From assembly GCF_035918095.1 (NCBI RefSeq), contig NZ_CP109137.1:5396001-5460000 (forward strand): a stretch of 64,000 bases of DNA, read 5' to 3'. Below the pieces are notes generated by a model, which worked only from the letters and a program-made list of their open reading frames with translations, searched no databases and was not told the DNA's origin. Of the stretch, positions 11,838 to 21,546 are shown in pieces (position 1 is the stretch's first letter; each line of letters starts with the position of its first letter). Both the position numbers and the translations under genes were made by a program. This DNA is from Streptomyces sp. NBC_01750 (GTDB lineage: Bacteria > Actinomycetota > Actinomycetes > Streptomycetales > Streptomycetaceae).

Positions 11838-11888
11838 CGCTGACGATTGCACGGTCTGCCCGGGCCGCACGCACGGGTCGTACAGTCC

Positions 11889-11964
11889 GAGCGGCTCGTA
11901 CGGGTCTGAGCGGCTCGTACGGGTCTGAGCGGCTCGTACGGGTCTGAGCGGCTCGTACGGGTCT
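11889..11964. repeat. Four tandem 19-bp repeats
   Basis: Four perfect copies of a 19-bp unit (GAGCGGCTCGTACGGGTCT) at 11889, 11908, 11927 and 11946 follow guaB3 directly. They lie in non-coding DNA just before the terminator. They are likely a variable-number repeat. Confidence 0.95.
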
Positions 11965-11974
11965 GTACGCAGGA

Positions 11975-12002
11975 GGGCCCCGCACCTGGTGGTGCGGGGC
12001 CC
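11975..12002. terminator. Bidirectional terminator between guaB3 and the DUF-type membrane gene
   Basis: A perfect 12-bp stem GGGCCCCGCACC / GGTGCGGGGCCC with a TGGT loop lies between convergent genes. Confidence 0.85.
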
Positions 12003-12017
12003 CTTCGCTTGCGTGGA

Positions 12018-12506
12018 TCAGCCGTGGGCCTTCTTGGCACCGGCGAACGCGGCGGCCGCGCCGACGGCGAGGAAGACGTACGACATGAAGTCCGCCGCTT
12101 CCTTCCACACCTTCGTCAGGTCGCCGAAGTGGCCGAAGAAGTACTCCGTGAAGGAGAGGTCGCCCAGCTTCGTGAAGATGACCGCGATGGCGACCAGCTG
12201 GCCCAGGTACACGGCACCGAGCGCGAGCACCGCGCCGATGACGGGCAGGGCCGGGTTGCGGCCGCCGACCTTGGCGGCGGCGAAGCCGACGAGGAAGCCG
12301 ACACCGATGGCCGCGTAGCCGATCTCGCGTTCGATGGCGCCGCCGATCGCGCCGTACGCGCCCGCGGCGACCAGGGCGGCGACGACGGCGGCCACCAGGC
12401 CGAGGCCGATGTTGTCGCGGACCGGGGCCGGCGGCGGAGCCGGGGCGTACGGAGCGCCTTCACCGGCGAACGGGTTGCCGGACGGCGGTGGAACAGGCTG
12501 GCTCAT
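12018..12506 (-). CDS. Small multi-spanning membrane protein (hypothetical)
   Basis: A 162-aa protein starting at ATG 12506 behind a GGGGGGA ribosome site. The first ~35 residues are cytosolic and Pro/Ala-rich (SQPVPPPSGNPFAGEG). Four hydrophobic segments follow (IGLGLVAAVVAALVAAGAY, IGVGFLVGFAAA, PVIGAVLALGAVYLGQL and YVFLAVGAAAAFAG), ending in basic KKAHG. Streptomyces have many such proteins; no function is known. It sits between two terminator-bounded units. Confidence 0.8.
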   Translation of the reverse strand: MSQPVPPPSGNPFAGEGAPYAPAPPPAPVRDNIGLGLVAAVVAALVAAGAYGAIGGAIEREIGYAAIGVGFLVGFAAAKVGGRNPALPVIGAVLALGAVYLGQLVAIAVIFTKLGDLSFTEYFFGHFGDLTKVWKEAADFMSYVFLAVGAAAAFAGAKKAHG

Positions 12507-12617
12507 GTGGAAATCCCCCCAGGGACGAATGCGTCGCACGACCGTGCGAGCGGAGGTCCCGGAGACTAGCAGTCCGGTCCGACACCGCGGCATTCAGTTA
12601 TGGAGCCGTTGTGAGAC

Positions 12618-13859
12618 TCAGAGGCGGTGCGCTGCGCCGACCGGGGTGGCTCCCCTTGTGTCCAGCAGGAGCTGTGCCTTGACCGCGAGGCCCTGGAGGT
12701 CGTACGTGCGGTGGTGCTGGAGAAGCACCGTCAGATCCGCGCTGGCGGCGGCCTCGTAGAGCGAGTCGGCGCGGGGCACCGGCTGATCGCTGACGCGCCA
12801 GTCGGGGATGTACGGATCGTGGTAGCTGACGGCCGCGCCGAGGTCCAGCAGACGGCGGGCGACCTCGGCCGCCGGGGAGCTCTCGAGGTCGGGGAGGTCC
12901 GGCTTATAGGTGATGCCCATGAGCAGCACGCGCGCGCCGCGGGCCGATTTGCCGTGTTCGTTGAGGAGGGTGGCGCAGCGCTGGATGACGTACTGCGGCA
13001 TCCGGGTGTTGATCTCCTGGGCGAGGCCGACCATCCGCAGGGGGTGGCCGGGGGTACGGCCGGTTTGCGGGAGGCAGTTGGGGTCGAGGGGGACGCCGTG
13101 GCCGCCGACGCCGGGGCCGGGACGGAAGGCCTGGAAGCCGAACGGCTTGGTCTCGGCGCAGCGGATGACATCCCACAGGTCGACGCCGAGATCGTGGCAG
13201 AGCACCGCCATCTCGTTGACCAGGGCGATGTTGACATGCCGGAAGTTCGTCTCGAGGACCTTGACGGTCTCGGCCTCCCGCGGTCCGCGGGCGCGGACCA
13301 CCTTGTCGGTGAGCCGGCCGTAGAAGGCGGCGGCCGATTCGGTGCAGGCCGGGGTGAGACCGCCGATGACCTTGGGGGTGTTGGCGTAGCCGTGCGTGCG
13401 ACTGCCCGGGTCGACGCGGCTGGGGGAGTAGGCGAGGTGGAAGTCGCGGCCGGCCCGCAGCCCGGAGCCTTCCTCGAGGATGGGGCGGAGGAAGTTCTCC
13501 GTGGTGCCGGGCTGGACGGCCGATTCCAGCAGCACGGTGGTGTGCGGGCGCAGCCGGGACGACAGCGCCCGGGCGGCTTCGGCGACCGCTGTGAGGTCGA
13601 GGGTGCCGTCCGCGCCGAGAGGCGTGGGGGCGCAGATGACGGCGGTGCGTACGCGGCCGAGCTCGCCCGGGTCGGTGACGGTCCGGAAACCCCCCGAGAG
13701 CATCCGGCGGATGTCGGCAGGGGTGCGTCCCGCGGCCGGTTCTGTGAGGTGGCGTGGGTCGGTGTCGTAGCCGATGGTCTCGATGCCGACGGCCACGGCG
13801 GCCTGGGCGAGGGGCAGGCCGAGGTGGCCGAGTCCGATGACGGCGAGATCTGCGGGCAT
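12618..13859 (-). CDS. UDP-glucose/GDP-mannose dehydrogenase family protein
   Basis: A nucleotide-sugar dehydrogenase of 413 aa that oxidises a UDP- or GDP-hexose (or UDP-ManNAc) to the uronate with NAD. It shows the N-terminal Rossmann motif VIGLGHLGLPLA at residues ~4-15, the central helix, a GPGVGGHGVPLDPNCL loop with the catalytic Cys, and the C-terminal domain (GITYKPDLPDLESSPAAEV). The loop is closest to the UDP-ManNAc dehydrogenase group (WecC/TviB), but the substrate is not certain. The start is ATG 13859 with GGAAGGAC upstream. No glycan cluster surrounds it. Confidence 0.88.
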   Translation of the reverse strand: MPADLAVIGLGHLGLPLAQAAVAVGIETIGYDTDPRHLTEPAAGRTPADIRRMLSGGFRTVTDPGELGRVRTAVICAPTPLGADGTLDLTAVAEAARALSSRLRPHTTVLLESAVQPGTTENFLRPILEEGSGLRAGRDFHLAYSPSRVDPGSRTHGYANTPKVIGGLTPACTESAAAFYGRLTDKVVRARGPREAETVKVLETNFRHVNIALVNEMAVLCHDLGVDLWDVIRCAETKPFGFQAFRPGPGVGGHGVPLDPNCLPQTGRTPGHPLRMVGLAQEINTRMPQYVIQRCATLLNEHGKSARGARVLLMGITYKPDLPDLESSPAAEVARRLLDLGAAVSYHDPYIPDWRVSDQPVPRADSLYEAAASADLTVLLQHHRTYDLQGLAVKAQLLLDTRGATPVGAAHRL

Positions 13860-14087
13860 GGCGTTGGCGTCCTTCCCGTAGCCGGAGGGGACAGAGAGCG
13901 CAAGCCCTGTGGGCAGAACGAGCGTGCGCAATGTCAGACTAGGCATAAATATGACTGATATGTCGCATTGCGAGCTTGTGACTGTCCGAGTGTTATCCAC
14001 AGCCGGTGGCTGAAGTCGACCAGGGCGGACAGAATCGACCTTGTTAGCCCGACCGCAGGGGACTCACGGGGGCGACGGGAGGCAACA

Positions 14088-15794
14088 GTGAGGACAGCGA
14101 CACTGGGACCCGCGGAGCGCGCGGAGGCGCTCGCCGGGATGGCCGAGCGTGAACTGGACGTGCTGGTAGTGGGCGCGGGCGTGGTCGGAGCCGGGACCGC
14201 GCTGGACGCCGCGACGCGCGGGCTCTCGACCGGTCTGGTCGAGGCGCGTGACTGGGCATCGGGCACGTCGAGCCGATCGAGCAAACTGATCCACGGCGGG
14301 CTGCGCTATCTGGAGATGCTGGACTTCGCGCTCGTACGGGAGGCACTGAAGGAGCGCGGGCTGCTGCTGGAGCGGCTGGCGCCGCATCTGGTGAAGCCGG
14401 TGCCGTTCCTGTATCCGCTGCAGCACAAGGGCTGGGAGCGGCTGTACGCCGGATCGGGCGTCGCGCTGTACGACGCGATGTCCGTGTCGTCGGGGCACGG
14501 GCGCGGACTGCCTGTCCACCGTCATCTCTCCCGGCGGCACGCACTGCAGGTCGCGCCCTGTCTCAAGAAGGACGCCCTGGTCGGGGCCTTGCAGTACTAC
14601 GACGCCCAGATGGACGACGCACGCTATGTGGCGACGCTGGTGCGTACGGCGGCGAGCTATGGCGCCCAAGTCGCCAGCCGGGCCCGCGTGATCGGCTTCC
14701 TGCGGGAGGGCGAGCGGGTCGTCGGGGCGCGGGTGCAGGACGTGGAGGCCGGCGGGGAGTACGAGGTCCGGGCCAAACAGGTTGTCAACGCCACGGGTGT
14801 GTGGACGGACGACACCCAGGCGCTGATCGGGGAGCGCGGGCAGTTCCATGTGCGCGCGTCCAAGGGCATCCATCTGGTGGTACCCAAGGACCGGATCCAC
14901 TCGACGACCGGGCTGATCCTGCGGACCGAGAAATCGGTGCTGTTCGTCATCCCGTGGGGCCGGCACTGGATCGTGGGGACGACGGACACCGACTGGGACC
15001 TCGACAAGGCCCATCCCGCGGCATCCAGCGCGGACATCGACTATCTGCTGGAGCACGTCAACTCGGTGCTGGCAGTGCCGCTGACCCGGGACGACGTCGA
15101 GGGCGTGTACGCCGGTCTGCGGCCGCTGCTCGCCGGGGAGTCGGACGCGACCAGCAAACTGTCGCGCGAGCACACGGTCGCTCATCCGGTGCCGGGTCTT
15201 GTGGTCGTCGCGGGCGGCAAATACACGACGTACCGTGTGATGGCGAAGGACGCGGTGGACGAGGCCGTGCACGCGCTCGACCAGCGAGTGGCCGCATGCG
15301 TCACGGAGGACGTGCCACTGGTCGGCGCCGAAGGGTACGGCGCGCTGTGGAACGCGCGGGCGAGGATCGCGGCGCGGAGCGGACTCCATGTGGTGCGCGT
15401 GGAGCATCTGTTGAACCGGTACGGCTCGATGATCGAGGAGCTGCTGGCGCTGATCGCCGACGATCCGGCCCTCGGTGAGCCGCTGGGCAGTGCGGATGAC
15501 TATCTGCGGGCCGAGATCGTCTATGCCGCATCGCACGAAGGGGCGCGGCACCTCGACGACGTGCTGACGCGGCGGACCCGGATATCGATCGAGACCTTCG
15601 ACCGGGGGACACGGAGTGCACGCGAGTGCGCGGAGCTGATGGCACCGGTGCTCGGTTGGGACAACGAGCAGATCCAGAAAGAGGTGGAGCACTACGAGAA
15701 GCGGGTGGAGGCCGAGCGTGAATCGCAGCGGCAGCCGGACGACCTGACGGCGGACGCGGCGCGGCTGGGGGCGCCGGACATCGTGCCGATCTGA
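14088..15794 (+). CDS. glpD: Aerobic glycerol-3-phosphate dehydrogenase
   Basis: A 568-aa FAD-dependent, membrane-associated enzyme that turns glycerol-3-phosphate into dihydroxyacetone phosphate and passes electrons to quinone. It shows the FAD motif VLVVGAGVVGAGTALDAATR at residues ~21-40, SSRSSKLIHGGLRYLE, GGKYTTYRVMAKD and a C-terminal helical DAO-C domain. I chose GTG 14088 because GGGAGG lies 6 bp before it; the open frame extends further upstream without a site. No glpF or glpK is adjacent. Confidence 0.94.
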   Translation: MRTATLGPAERAEALAGMAERELDVLVVGAGVVGAGTALDAATRGLSTGLVEARDWASGTSSRSSKLIHGGLRYLEMLDFALVREALKERGLLLERLAPHLVKPVPFLYPLQHKGWERLYAGSGVALYDAMSVSSGHGRGLPVHRHLSRRHALQVAPCLKKDALVGALQYYDAQMDDARYVATLVRTAASYGAQVASRARVIGFLREGERVVGARVQDVEAGGEYEVRAKQVVNATGVWTDDTQALIGERGQFHVRASKGIHLVVPKDRIHSTTGLILRTEKSVLFVIPWGRHWIVGTTDTDWDLDKAHPAASSADIDYLLEHVNSVLAVPLTRDDVEGVYAGLRPLLAGESDATSKLSREHTVAHPVPGLVVVAGGKYTTYRVMAKDAVDEAVHALDQRVAACVTEDVPLVGAEGYGALWNARARIAARSGLHVVRVEHLLNRYGSMIEELLALIADDPALGEPLGSADDYLRAEIVYAASHEGARHLDDVLTRRTRISIETFDRGTRSARECAELMAPVLGWDNEQIQKEVEHYEKRVEAERESQRQPDDLTADAARLGAPDIVPI

Positions 15795-15848
15795 CCTCTG
15801 GGCCCTGTCCGGCACCGGCTCCACATTTCCGGCTCTGAACCGGCGGAA

Positions 15849-15870
15849 ACCGGCCTCGGGGGAGGCCGGT
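15849..15870 (+). terminator. Terminator after glpD
   Basis: A stem ACCGGCCTC / GAGGCCGGT with a GGGG loop, 55 bp after the stop. Confidence 0.7.
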
Positions 15871-15902
15871 CCGGGGCGGCGAGTGGAGCGGAGGAGTGCA
15901 AT

Positions 15903-15938
15903 CCGCTTGGCTGGGCAGGGCTACGACCAGCCAAGCGG
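15903..15938. repeat. Perfect 12-bp inverted repeat upstream of the kinase cluster
   Basis: CCGCTTGGCTGG and CCAGCCAAGCGG are separated by 12 bp. It lies between the glpD terminator and the first kinase gene. It may be a second terminator or an operator. The rest of the 331-bp gap 15795-16125 shows no gene. Confidence 0.6.
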
Positions 15939-16125
15939 TGAGCTTCACACCGAGTAGTGGCATTGTGGGTGGTCCCATGCTTCCGGACCCGTCCCGACGG
16001 ACGTCGGACCCGGGAGATACGCCGGTCCTGGAGTAGGGGACAATGGGGGCTCTGCCAGGGCGGGTTACCGCATCGCGCGGGAAGCGGCAGGCGCGGGCGA
16101 AGATCAGGGATCGCAGAGGGGACGC

Positions 16126-18423
16126 ATGTCGGAGGCGGAGCAGTCGCGGGAGCCCCAGCGGGACACGGCCGAGGAGCCCCAGCGGGACGCCGGGCAGAAT
16201 TCCGGAACGCAGCTGGAGGCGGAGTCCAGGGACTCCAAGAAGGAGCTCGGCAAAGAGCTCGGGCCCGGGCTCGAGCCGGAGCCCGTGAAGGGGGCCGGCG
16301 CGGGATCGGAGGCGGAGCCCGCAAAGGGTTCCGGAGGCTCCGGGCAGAGCTCGGAGCCGGGGTCTGACCAGGTCTCAGGACGGGGCGCGGAGAAGGTTTC
16401 CGGTCACGGTGCCGAGGCCGGGTCCGCCGAGGCCGCGTCCGGGTCCGAGGCCGGGTCCGGGGCGGGGCCCAAAGCCGGGTCTGCCCGGTCCGGGGTCGAG
16501 TCCGGAGCCGGGGCCGTCGCATCCGGGGCCCGGTCGGGGGCCGCAGCGTCCGGCACCGCGCAGGGTGCTGCCAAGGCAGCCGCGGGCGGGAAGGAGTCCG
16601 GGCGCGAGGTCGAAGGGCGGCTTCTCGCCGGGCGTTACCGGCTCGGAGGCGTGCTCGGGCGCGGTGGCATGGGCACGGTCTGGCGGGCAGTCGACGAAAC
16701 GCTCGGCCGTACCGTCGCCGTGAAGGAACTGCGCTTCCCCAACAGCATCGACGAGGAAGAGAAGCGCCGGCTCATCACGCGCACGCTGCGCGAGGCCAAG
16801 GCGATCGCCCGGATCCGCAACAACAGCGCGGTGACCGTCTACGACGTCGTCGACGAGGACGACCGCCCGTGGATCGTCATGGAGCTCGTCGAAGGCAAGT
16901 CCCTCGCCGAAGCCGTGCGTGAGGACGGCACGCTGACGCCGCGACGGGCCGCCGAGGTCGGGCTGGCGATCCTGGACGTACTGCGTTCCGCGCACCGCGA
17001 GGGCATCCTGCATCGCGATGTGAAGCCGTCCAATGTGCTGATCGGCTCGGACGGACGCGTGGTGCTCACCGACTTCGGCATCGCACAGGTCGAGGGCGAC
17101 CCCTCGATCACCTCGACCGGCATGCTCGTCGGCGCCCCTTCGTACATCTCTCCCGAGCGCGCCCGCGGCCACAAGCCCGGGCCGGCCGCCGACCTCTGGT
17201 CGCTGGGAGGTCTGCTGTACGCGAGCGTCGAGGGCTGCCCGCCGTACGACAAGGGTTCCGCGATCGCGACGCTGACCGCCGTGATGACCGAGCCGCTCGA
17301 CCCGCCGAAGAACGCGGGCCCGCTGGAGGAGGTCATTTACGGCCTGCTCGCCAAGGACCCCGATCAGCGTCTCGACGACGCGGGCGCACGGGCGTTGCTC
17401 ATCGATGTACTGCACGCGCCCGAGGCGCCGGAACGGTTCGCCGAGCCGGAGCCGTCGCCGGAGGCCACCCGGGCCATCGCGCTGCCGCCGGTCCCCCCGG
17501 CGCCGCCGCAGTCGAAGCCGAAGGACCCCGCCGCCGACCGGGTGCGCGGTGCGCTGCGCTCGGTACGGAACGCGGCGGCGGCCGCGAAGCCGGAACCGAA
17601 GCCGCGGCCCACGCCGCAGGCACCCGCCGCGCGGACCGCCCCGATGCGGGCGCCCCTCACCGATGTGGTGCCGCGCCGCACGCTGTTGATCATCGCGGTC
17701 GTCGCCGCGCTCGCCGTGCTGTCCACCGTGCTCTATCTGACGCTGGGCGACGACAAGAGCGGCAAGGGCAAGCCCAAGTCCAAGGGCGACAAGTCCGCTT
17801 CGGCCGGGGCCACGAACGGCGGCACCGGCAAGGGCAAGGACACCGGCAAGGGCACCGGTAAGGGCAAGGACACGGGCACGGGTGCCGGCAAGGACAACAC
17901 CGGCGGCGGCGCCGGGCAGCCGTCGGGGAAGCCCAAGACCGACCGCCCCACAGGCGGGAACGGGCTGCCGGCCGGATACGTAATGGTGTCCAACGACCAG
18001 TTCCACTTCACGATGGCGATGCCCAAGGGCTTCAGGCTCACCGACATCGCGGGCCAGAACTCCGGCGGGATTTTCAGCGTCCGCAGTGGATTCCCGCGCG
18101 TCCAGGTCGACTTCAACCCCAGCCCCAAGGACGACGCCGCCGCTGCCTGGAATGCGGCGATGCCGGGGACCGCAGGCAGCAGCAGTGGTTACAAGCACCT
18201 CGGGATCGGCAAGGTCGAGTACAACGGCTATCCGACCGTCGCCGACTGGCAGTTCGAGCGCAATCAGGGCGGTCAGCGGGTACGGGTCCTCAACAGGGGC
18301 TTCAGGGTGGATGCCACGCACGGCTACTCGATCATGATCACGTGCAAGGCCGGCGAGTGGGAGAGCGCGGAGTGCGAGACGCTGCGCAGGACGGCGTTCG
18401 CCACATTCAAGCCCAAGGACTGA
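16126..18423 (+). CDS. Membrane Ser/Thr protein kinase 1 of the cluster
   Basis: A 765-aa PknB-like kinase. Residues 1-~165 are low complexity (Ser/Gly/Ala/Glu, with GSEAGSG-type repeats), likely disordered. The kinase domain (~167-430) is intact: Gly loop GRGGMGTVW, VAVKEL, HRDVKPSN, DFGIAQ and APSYISPERARG. A Pro-rich linker precedes one membrane segment (TLLIIAVVAALAVLSTVLYL, ~518-540). A Lys/Gly-rich stalk and an extracellular domain starting YVMVSNDQFHFTMAMPKGF follow. There are no PASTA repeats. It starts at ATG after GAGGGGA. First of six tandem genes in one direction. Confidence 0.93.
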   Translation: MSEAEQSREPQRDTAEEPQRDAGQNSGTQLEAESRDSKKELGKELGPGLEPEPVKGAGAGSEAEPAKGSGGSGQSSEPGSDQVSGRGAEKVSGHGAEAGSAEAASGSEAGSGAGPKAGSARSGVESGAGAVASGARSGAAASGTAQGAAKAAAGGKESGREVEGRLLAGRYRLGGVLGRGGMGTVWRAVDETLGRTVAVKELRFPNSIDEEEKRRLITRTLREAKAIARIRNNSAVTVYDVVDEDDRPWIVMELVEGKSLAEAVREDGTLTPRRAAEVGLAILDVLRSAHREGILHRDVKPSNVLIGSDGRVVLTDFGIAQVEGDPSITSTGMLVGAPSYISPERARGHKPGPAADLWSLGGLLYASVEGCPPYDKGSAIATLTAVMTEPLDPPKNAGPLEEVIYGLLAKDPDQRLDDAGARALLIDVLHAPEAPERFAEPEPSPEATRAIALPPVPPAPPQSKPKDPAADRVRGALRSVRNAAAAAKPEPKPRPTPQAPAARTAPMRAPLTDVVPRRTLLIIAVVAALAVLSTVLYLTLGDDKSGKGKPKSKGDKSASAGATNGGTGKGKDTGKGTGKGKDTGTGAGKDNTGGGAGQPSGKPKTDRPTGGNGLPAGYVMVSNDQFHFTMAMPKGFRLTDIAGQNSGGIFSVRSGFPRVQVDFNPSPKDDAAAAWNAAMPGTAGSSSGYKHLGIGKVEYNGYPTVADWQFERNQGGQRVRVLNRGFRVDATHGYSIMITCKAGEWESAECETLRRTAFATFKPKD

Positions 18424-18563
18424 GCAAGGCCACGTATCGTGAGAGCTCGCGGACGGTACGCAGCCGCAAGGGGTCGTAAGGGGCCGTCAAAAGACCGGAA
18501 TTGACGGTTTGATGCGGGCCTCCGGGACCAGCCGGGGGGACAGCGCGCTCGTGGGGAGGCGTC

Positions 18564-21392
18564 GTGGACGACTATGCGGGACGGGTGCTCGCCGACCGCT
18601 ACCGCCTGCCGCTGCTGCCCTCCGACGCGTACGAACTGGTCGAGACCCGCGCGTTCGACACGTACAGCGGACAGGAAGTCCTGGTGCGGCAGGTGCCGTT
18701 ACCGGAGGTCGTGGACGCGGAGGTGCTCGACGCGGACGGCATGGCCGGGGCCGCGGTACCGAGAAGGGCGCAGGGGCGTACGACGCGGCGGCCCACGGAC
18801 CCCGCGGTGCGGCGGGCCATCGACGCGGCGCAGGCGGCCGCGCAGATCCCCGACCACCCGCGCCTGGACCAGGTCTTCGACGTCTTCGCCGAGGGCGGCT
18901 CGCTCTGGATAGTGAGCGAACGTGTCGCGGCCCGGCCGCTGGCGGCGCTCCTCGCGGAGAAGCCGCTCAGCCCGTACCGGGCGGCCGAGGTCGCCTCCGA
19001 TGTGCTCACCGCGCTCCGTGTGCTGCATGCGCACGGCTGGACCCACCGGAACATCACCGTCCGCACAGTGCTCGTCTGCGACGACGGGCGCGTGGTTCTG
19101 ACCGGACTCGCGTCCGGCGCGGCTGAGGAGGCGCTCTGCGGGTATGCCCCGGTGCCGGCGCCGCCGGACGAGAGCGACCAGCAGGACGAGGTGCTTGACG
19201 CGGAGCTGGAGCCGCTGCCGGCGGCAGGAGTTCCCGTATCCCCGGGGCGGGCCGCGCTGGAGACCGCCCGCTCGGTGGATGCGGACGACGAGGCTGACGC
19301 CGAGGAGGACGGTCCGTACGAGGCTTCGCCCGCAGCTCCGGTCGCGCTGCCCGGCAGCGGGGCCGGTGGTGGTGTGCCGGATGTCCGCGCCGCCAGGGCG
19401 GGCGCGATCGCCGCGTACCGCGCGGGCGCCAGGGCCGCGGCACGCGCCGGCGGCGACCAGCGCCAGGACAGCGCGCCGGGCGACCCGCTGGACCGCCCGG
19501 TGCAGACCGGCTTCGACCCGGACTGGTGGGCCCAGCGGCCGGGCGATCTGCGCCCGGCCATCGATGTGGACGACATCGACGACGACGAGGACGACGGGGA
19601 GGACGAGGGCGGCTGGTATCCGGGTGACGGTCGCGGTCATCCCGGCCATGCCCGGCTGGCGGGGACGTGGCACGACAGGCCGTTCGCGGGCGGTGAAGGA
19701 CCCGGCTCCGTACCCGCGGGCGGCAGCGGCATGCCCACAGGCGGCAGGCCCGCCGACGGCGAACTGCCGTACGGGGTCCGCCGGGCGGTGCCGGACAACG
19801 GCCCTCGCTCCGACCGTGACCGCTCGGACCGCGACCGCGCCGGTGGCAGCCCTTACGGCGCCCGGCCCGCCCCACGGCCCGGCAGTGGCCACGCCCCGCA
19901 AGGCAGCGGCGACCCCTACGGGGCCGGGCCCGCGCTGCCCGGCGCCCGGTCCGGCCATCGGCCCGCCGCGCCGGCCGTAGGCAGCGGCGGGAGTTGGGAG
20001 CACGGCGGTGGCGGGGACGCACTGCGCGCGGACGCCCAGCGGCAGCCCGTCGCGGCCGGCAGCGGTGCCCCCACCGGGCGTTGGGACGAGATCGTCGCGA
20101 GCGGCAGCACCCCCGCGTACCGCGGCCCCGCCACGCCACTGGCCGCCGAACGCGCCCGGCAGGCGCGCATCGCGGTTGTCGGTGCCGTCACCGAGCGGTG
20201 GGCGCCCGAGCAGGCCGGACCCGTCCACGAGAACTGGCAGTTGGCGGCCCCGGTCGGCCCTTCGACCGATCTCTGGGCGCTCGGTGCGCTGCTCTACCGC
20301 GCCGTGCAGGGCCACGCCCCGTACCCCGAGGAGAGCGCCGTCGAGCTGGTCCAGCTCGTCTGCGCCGAGCCGCCCGCGTTCGCCGAGGAGTGCGGTCCGC
20401 TGCGCCCCGTGGTCGAGTCGCTGCTGCGCCAGGACCCCACCGAACGCCCGGACTTCGAGGAGCTGCGCGGCTGGCTGCGTTCGCTCGTCCGGTCCGCGCC
20501 CGAGCCCGAGGCCGGCATGGACGTCGTGCCGCTGCCGTCGAGCGTGGTCGACGGCACGCGGTTGCCCGTCGTACGCCGCCGGGGCGAGCTGGTGCGCAAG
20601 CGCCGCGCGGGCTCGGCCGAGGTGGTCCACGGCCGCCACCGTCACACGAAGTCCAGGCGCGAGCGGCGCGGACGCGGTGAGCGCGGGCCGCGGGCGCTCG
20701 GCCGCACCCTCCTGCTGCTTGTCCTGGTCGTCCTGGTGGCCGCCGTCGCGTACGCGGTGCTGTTCATGCCGAAGTCCGGCTCGGAGCAACAGGACCAGCC
20801 GCAGCAGAAGAACGGCGGCCGCCCTTCGGCCACCGGCGCGAGCCCGGACCGTACCGCCCCGGACACCCCGCCCGCGACCTCCAACGGCAGCCCCGGAGGT
20901 GCCCAGCAGCCCCAGACATCGGCCCCGGCCGGGAAGCTCCCGTACGGCTACGCGCTGCGCAAGGACCCGGAAGGCTTCCAGATCGCCGTCGACAAGACCT
21001 GGCAGCGCCGTCCCATCAACGACAGCGGTCAAGTCCGCTACGCCGACGGAGATTTCACCCTGATAGTCGTCCCCGGCCGGGACACCGTGAAGGCCAACGG
21101 CACCGATCCGCTGGTCTACCAGCGCGACAAGGAGCGAGAGCTCCAACCGTTCCGGGACTCCTCCTGGGCGGGGGCGACCGGGCTGCGCCGTATCGACGTG
21201 GGGCAGCAGGCCATGGCCGAGGGCCAGTTCACCTGGCAGGACAGCAGCGGCCGTGAGGTCTACGTACGCAACCTCGCTCTGATCGTCGACGGCAGCTACC
21301 ACGTCGTCCAGGTGATCGGCCCGGAGAACCAGCGGGACAAGGTGACGGAGGCCTACCAGGAGGCCACGAACGCCTACCGCGCGACCCGTTAG
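18564..21392 (+). CDS. Kinase-like membrane protein 2 of the cluster (apparent pseudokinase)
   Basis: A 942-aa protein with a kinase-like fold but without catalytic residues. There is no Gly loop, no VAxK Lys is evident (VLVRQVPLP), HRD is HRN (THRNITVRTVL) and DFG is replaced by LTGLASG. About 330 low-complexity residues (~200-530, Gly/Asp/Arg/Pro-rich) are inserted before the C-lobe (STDLWALGALLYRAVQG, DPTERPDFEELRGWL). One membrane segment (~714-735) and an extracellular domain related to those of its neighbours follow. GTG has GGGAGG upstream. Codon 46 is TTA (18699), so translation should depend on the bldA tRNA. Confidence 0.88.
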   Translation: MDDYAGRVLADRYRLPLLPSDAYELVETRAFDTYSGQEVLVRQVPLPEVVDAEVLDADGMAGAAVPRRAQGRTTRRPTDPAVRRAIDAAQAAAQIPDHPRLDQVFDVFAEGGSLWIVSERVAARPLAALLAEKPLSPYRAAEVASDVLTALRVLHAHGWTHRNITVRTVLVCDDGRVVLTGLASGAAEEALCGYAPVPAPPDESDQQDEVLDAELEPLPAAGVPVSPGRAALETARSVDADDEADAEEDGPYEASPAAPVALPGSGAGGGVPDVRAARAGAIAAYRAGARAAARAGGDQRQDSAPGDPLDRPVQTGFDPDWWAQRPGDLRPAIDVDDIDDDEDDGEDEGGWYPGDGRGHPGHARLAGTWHDRPFAGGEGPGSVPAGGSGMPTGGRPADGELPYGVRRAVPDNGPRSDRDRSDRDRAGGSPYGARPAPRPGSGHAPQGSGDPYGAGPALPGARSGHRPAAPAVGSGGSWEHGGGGDALRADAQRQPVAAGSGAPTGRWDEIVASGSTPAYRGPATPLAAERARQARIAVVGAVTERWAPEQAGPVHENWQLAAPVGPSTDLWALGALLYRAVQGHAPYPEESAVELVQLVCAEPPAFAEECGPLRPVVESLLRQDPTERPDFEELRGWLRSLVRSAPEPEAGMDVVPLPSSVVDGTRLPVVRRRGELVRKRRAGSAEVVHGRHRHTKSRRERRGRGERGPRALGRTLLLLVLVVLVAAVAYAVLFMPKSGSEQQDQPQQKNGGRPSATGASPDRTAPDTPPATSNGSPGGAQQPQTSAPAGKLPYGYALRKDPEGFQIAVDKTWQRRPINDSGQVRYADGDFTLIVVPGRDTVKANGTDPLVYQRDKERELQPFRDSSWAGATGLRRIDVGQQAMAEGQFTWQDSSGREVYVRNLALIVDGSYHVVQVIGPENQRDKVTEAYQEATNAYRATR

Positions 21393-21546
21393 ACACCTGT
21401 CCTCCTGCTGTACACCCGTTAGCGGCTGTTTTGCCTCTCGTTGCGCAGAGTCACAAGCATCACAGTGAGGTCACTTGAGCCATCCGAGGTTCCGCGCCCG
21501 TACTTCACCTCCGTAACCTGTGATCCCAAGGAACGGGGCGGGGGAC

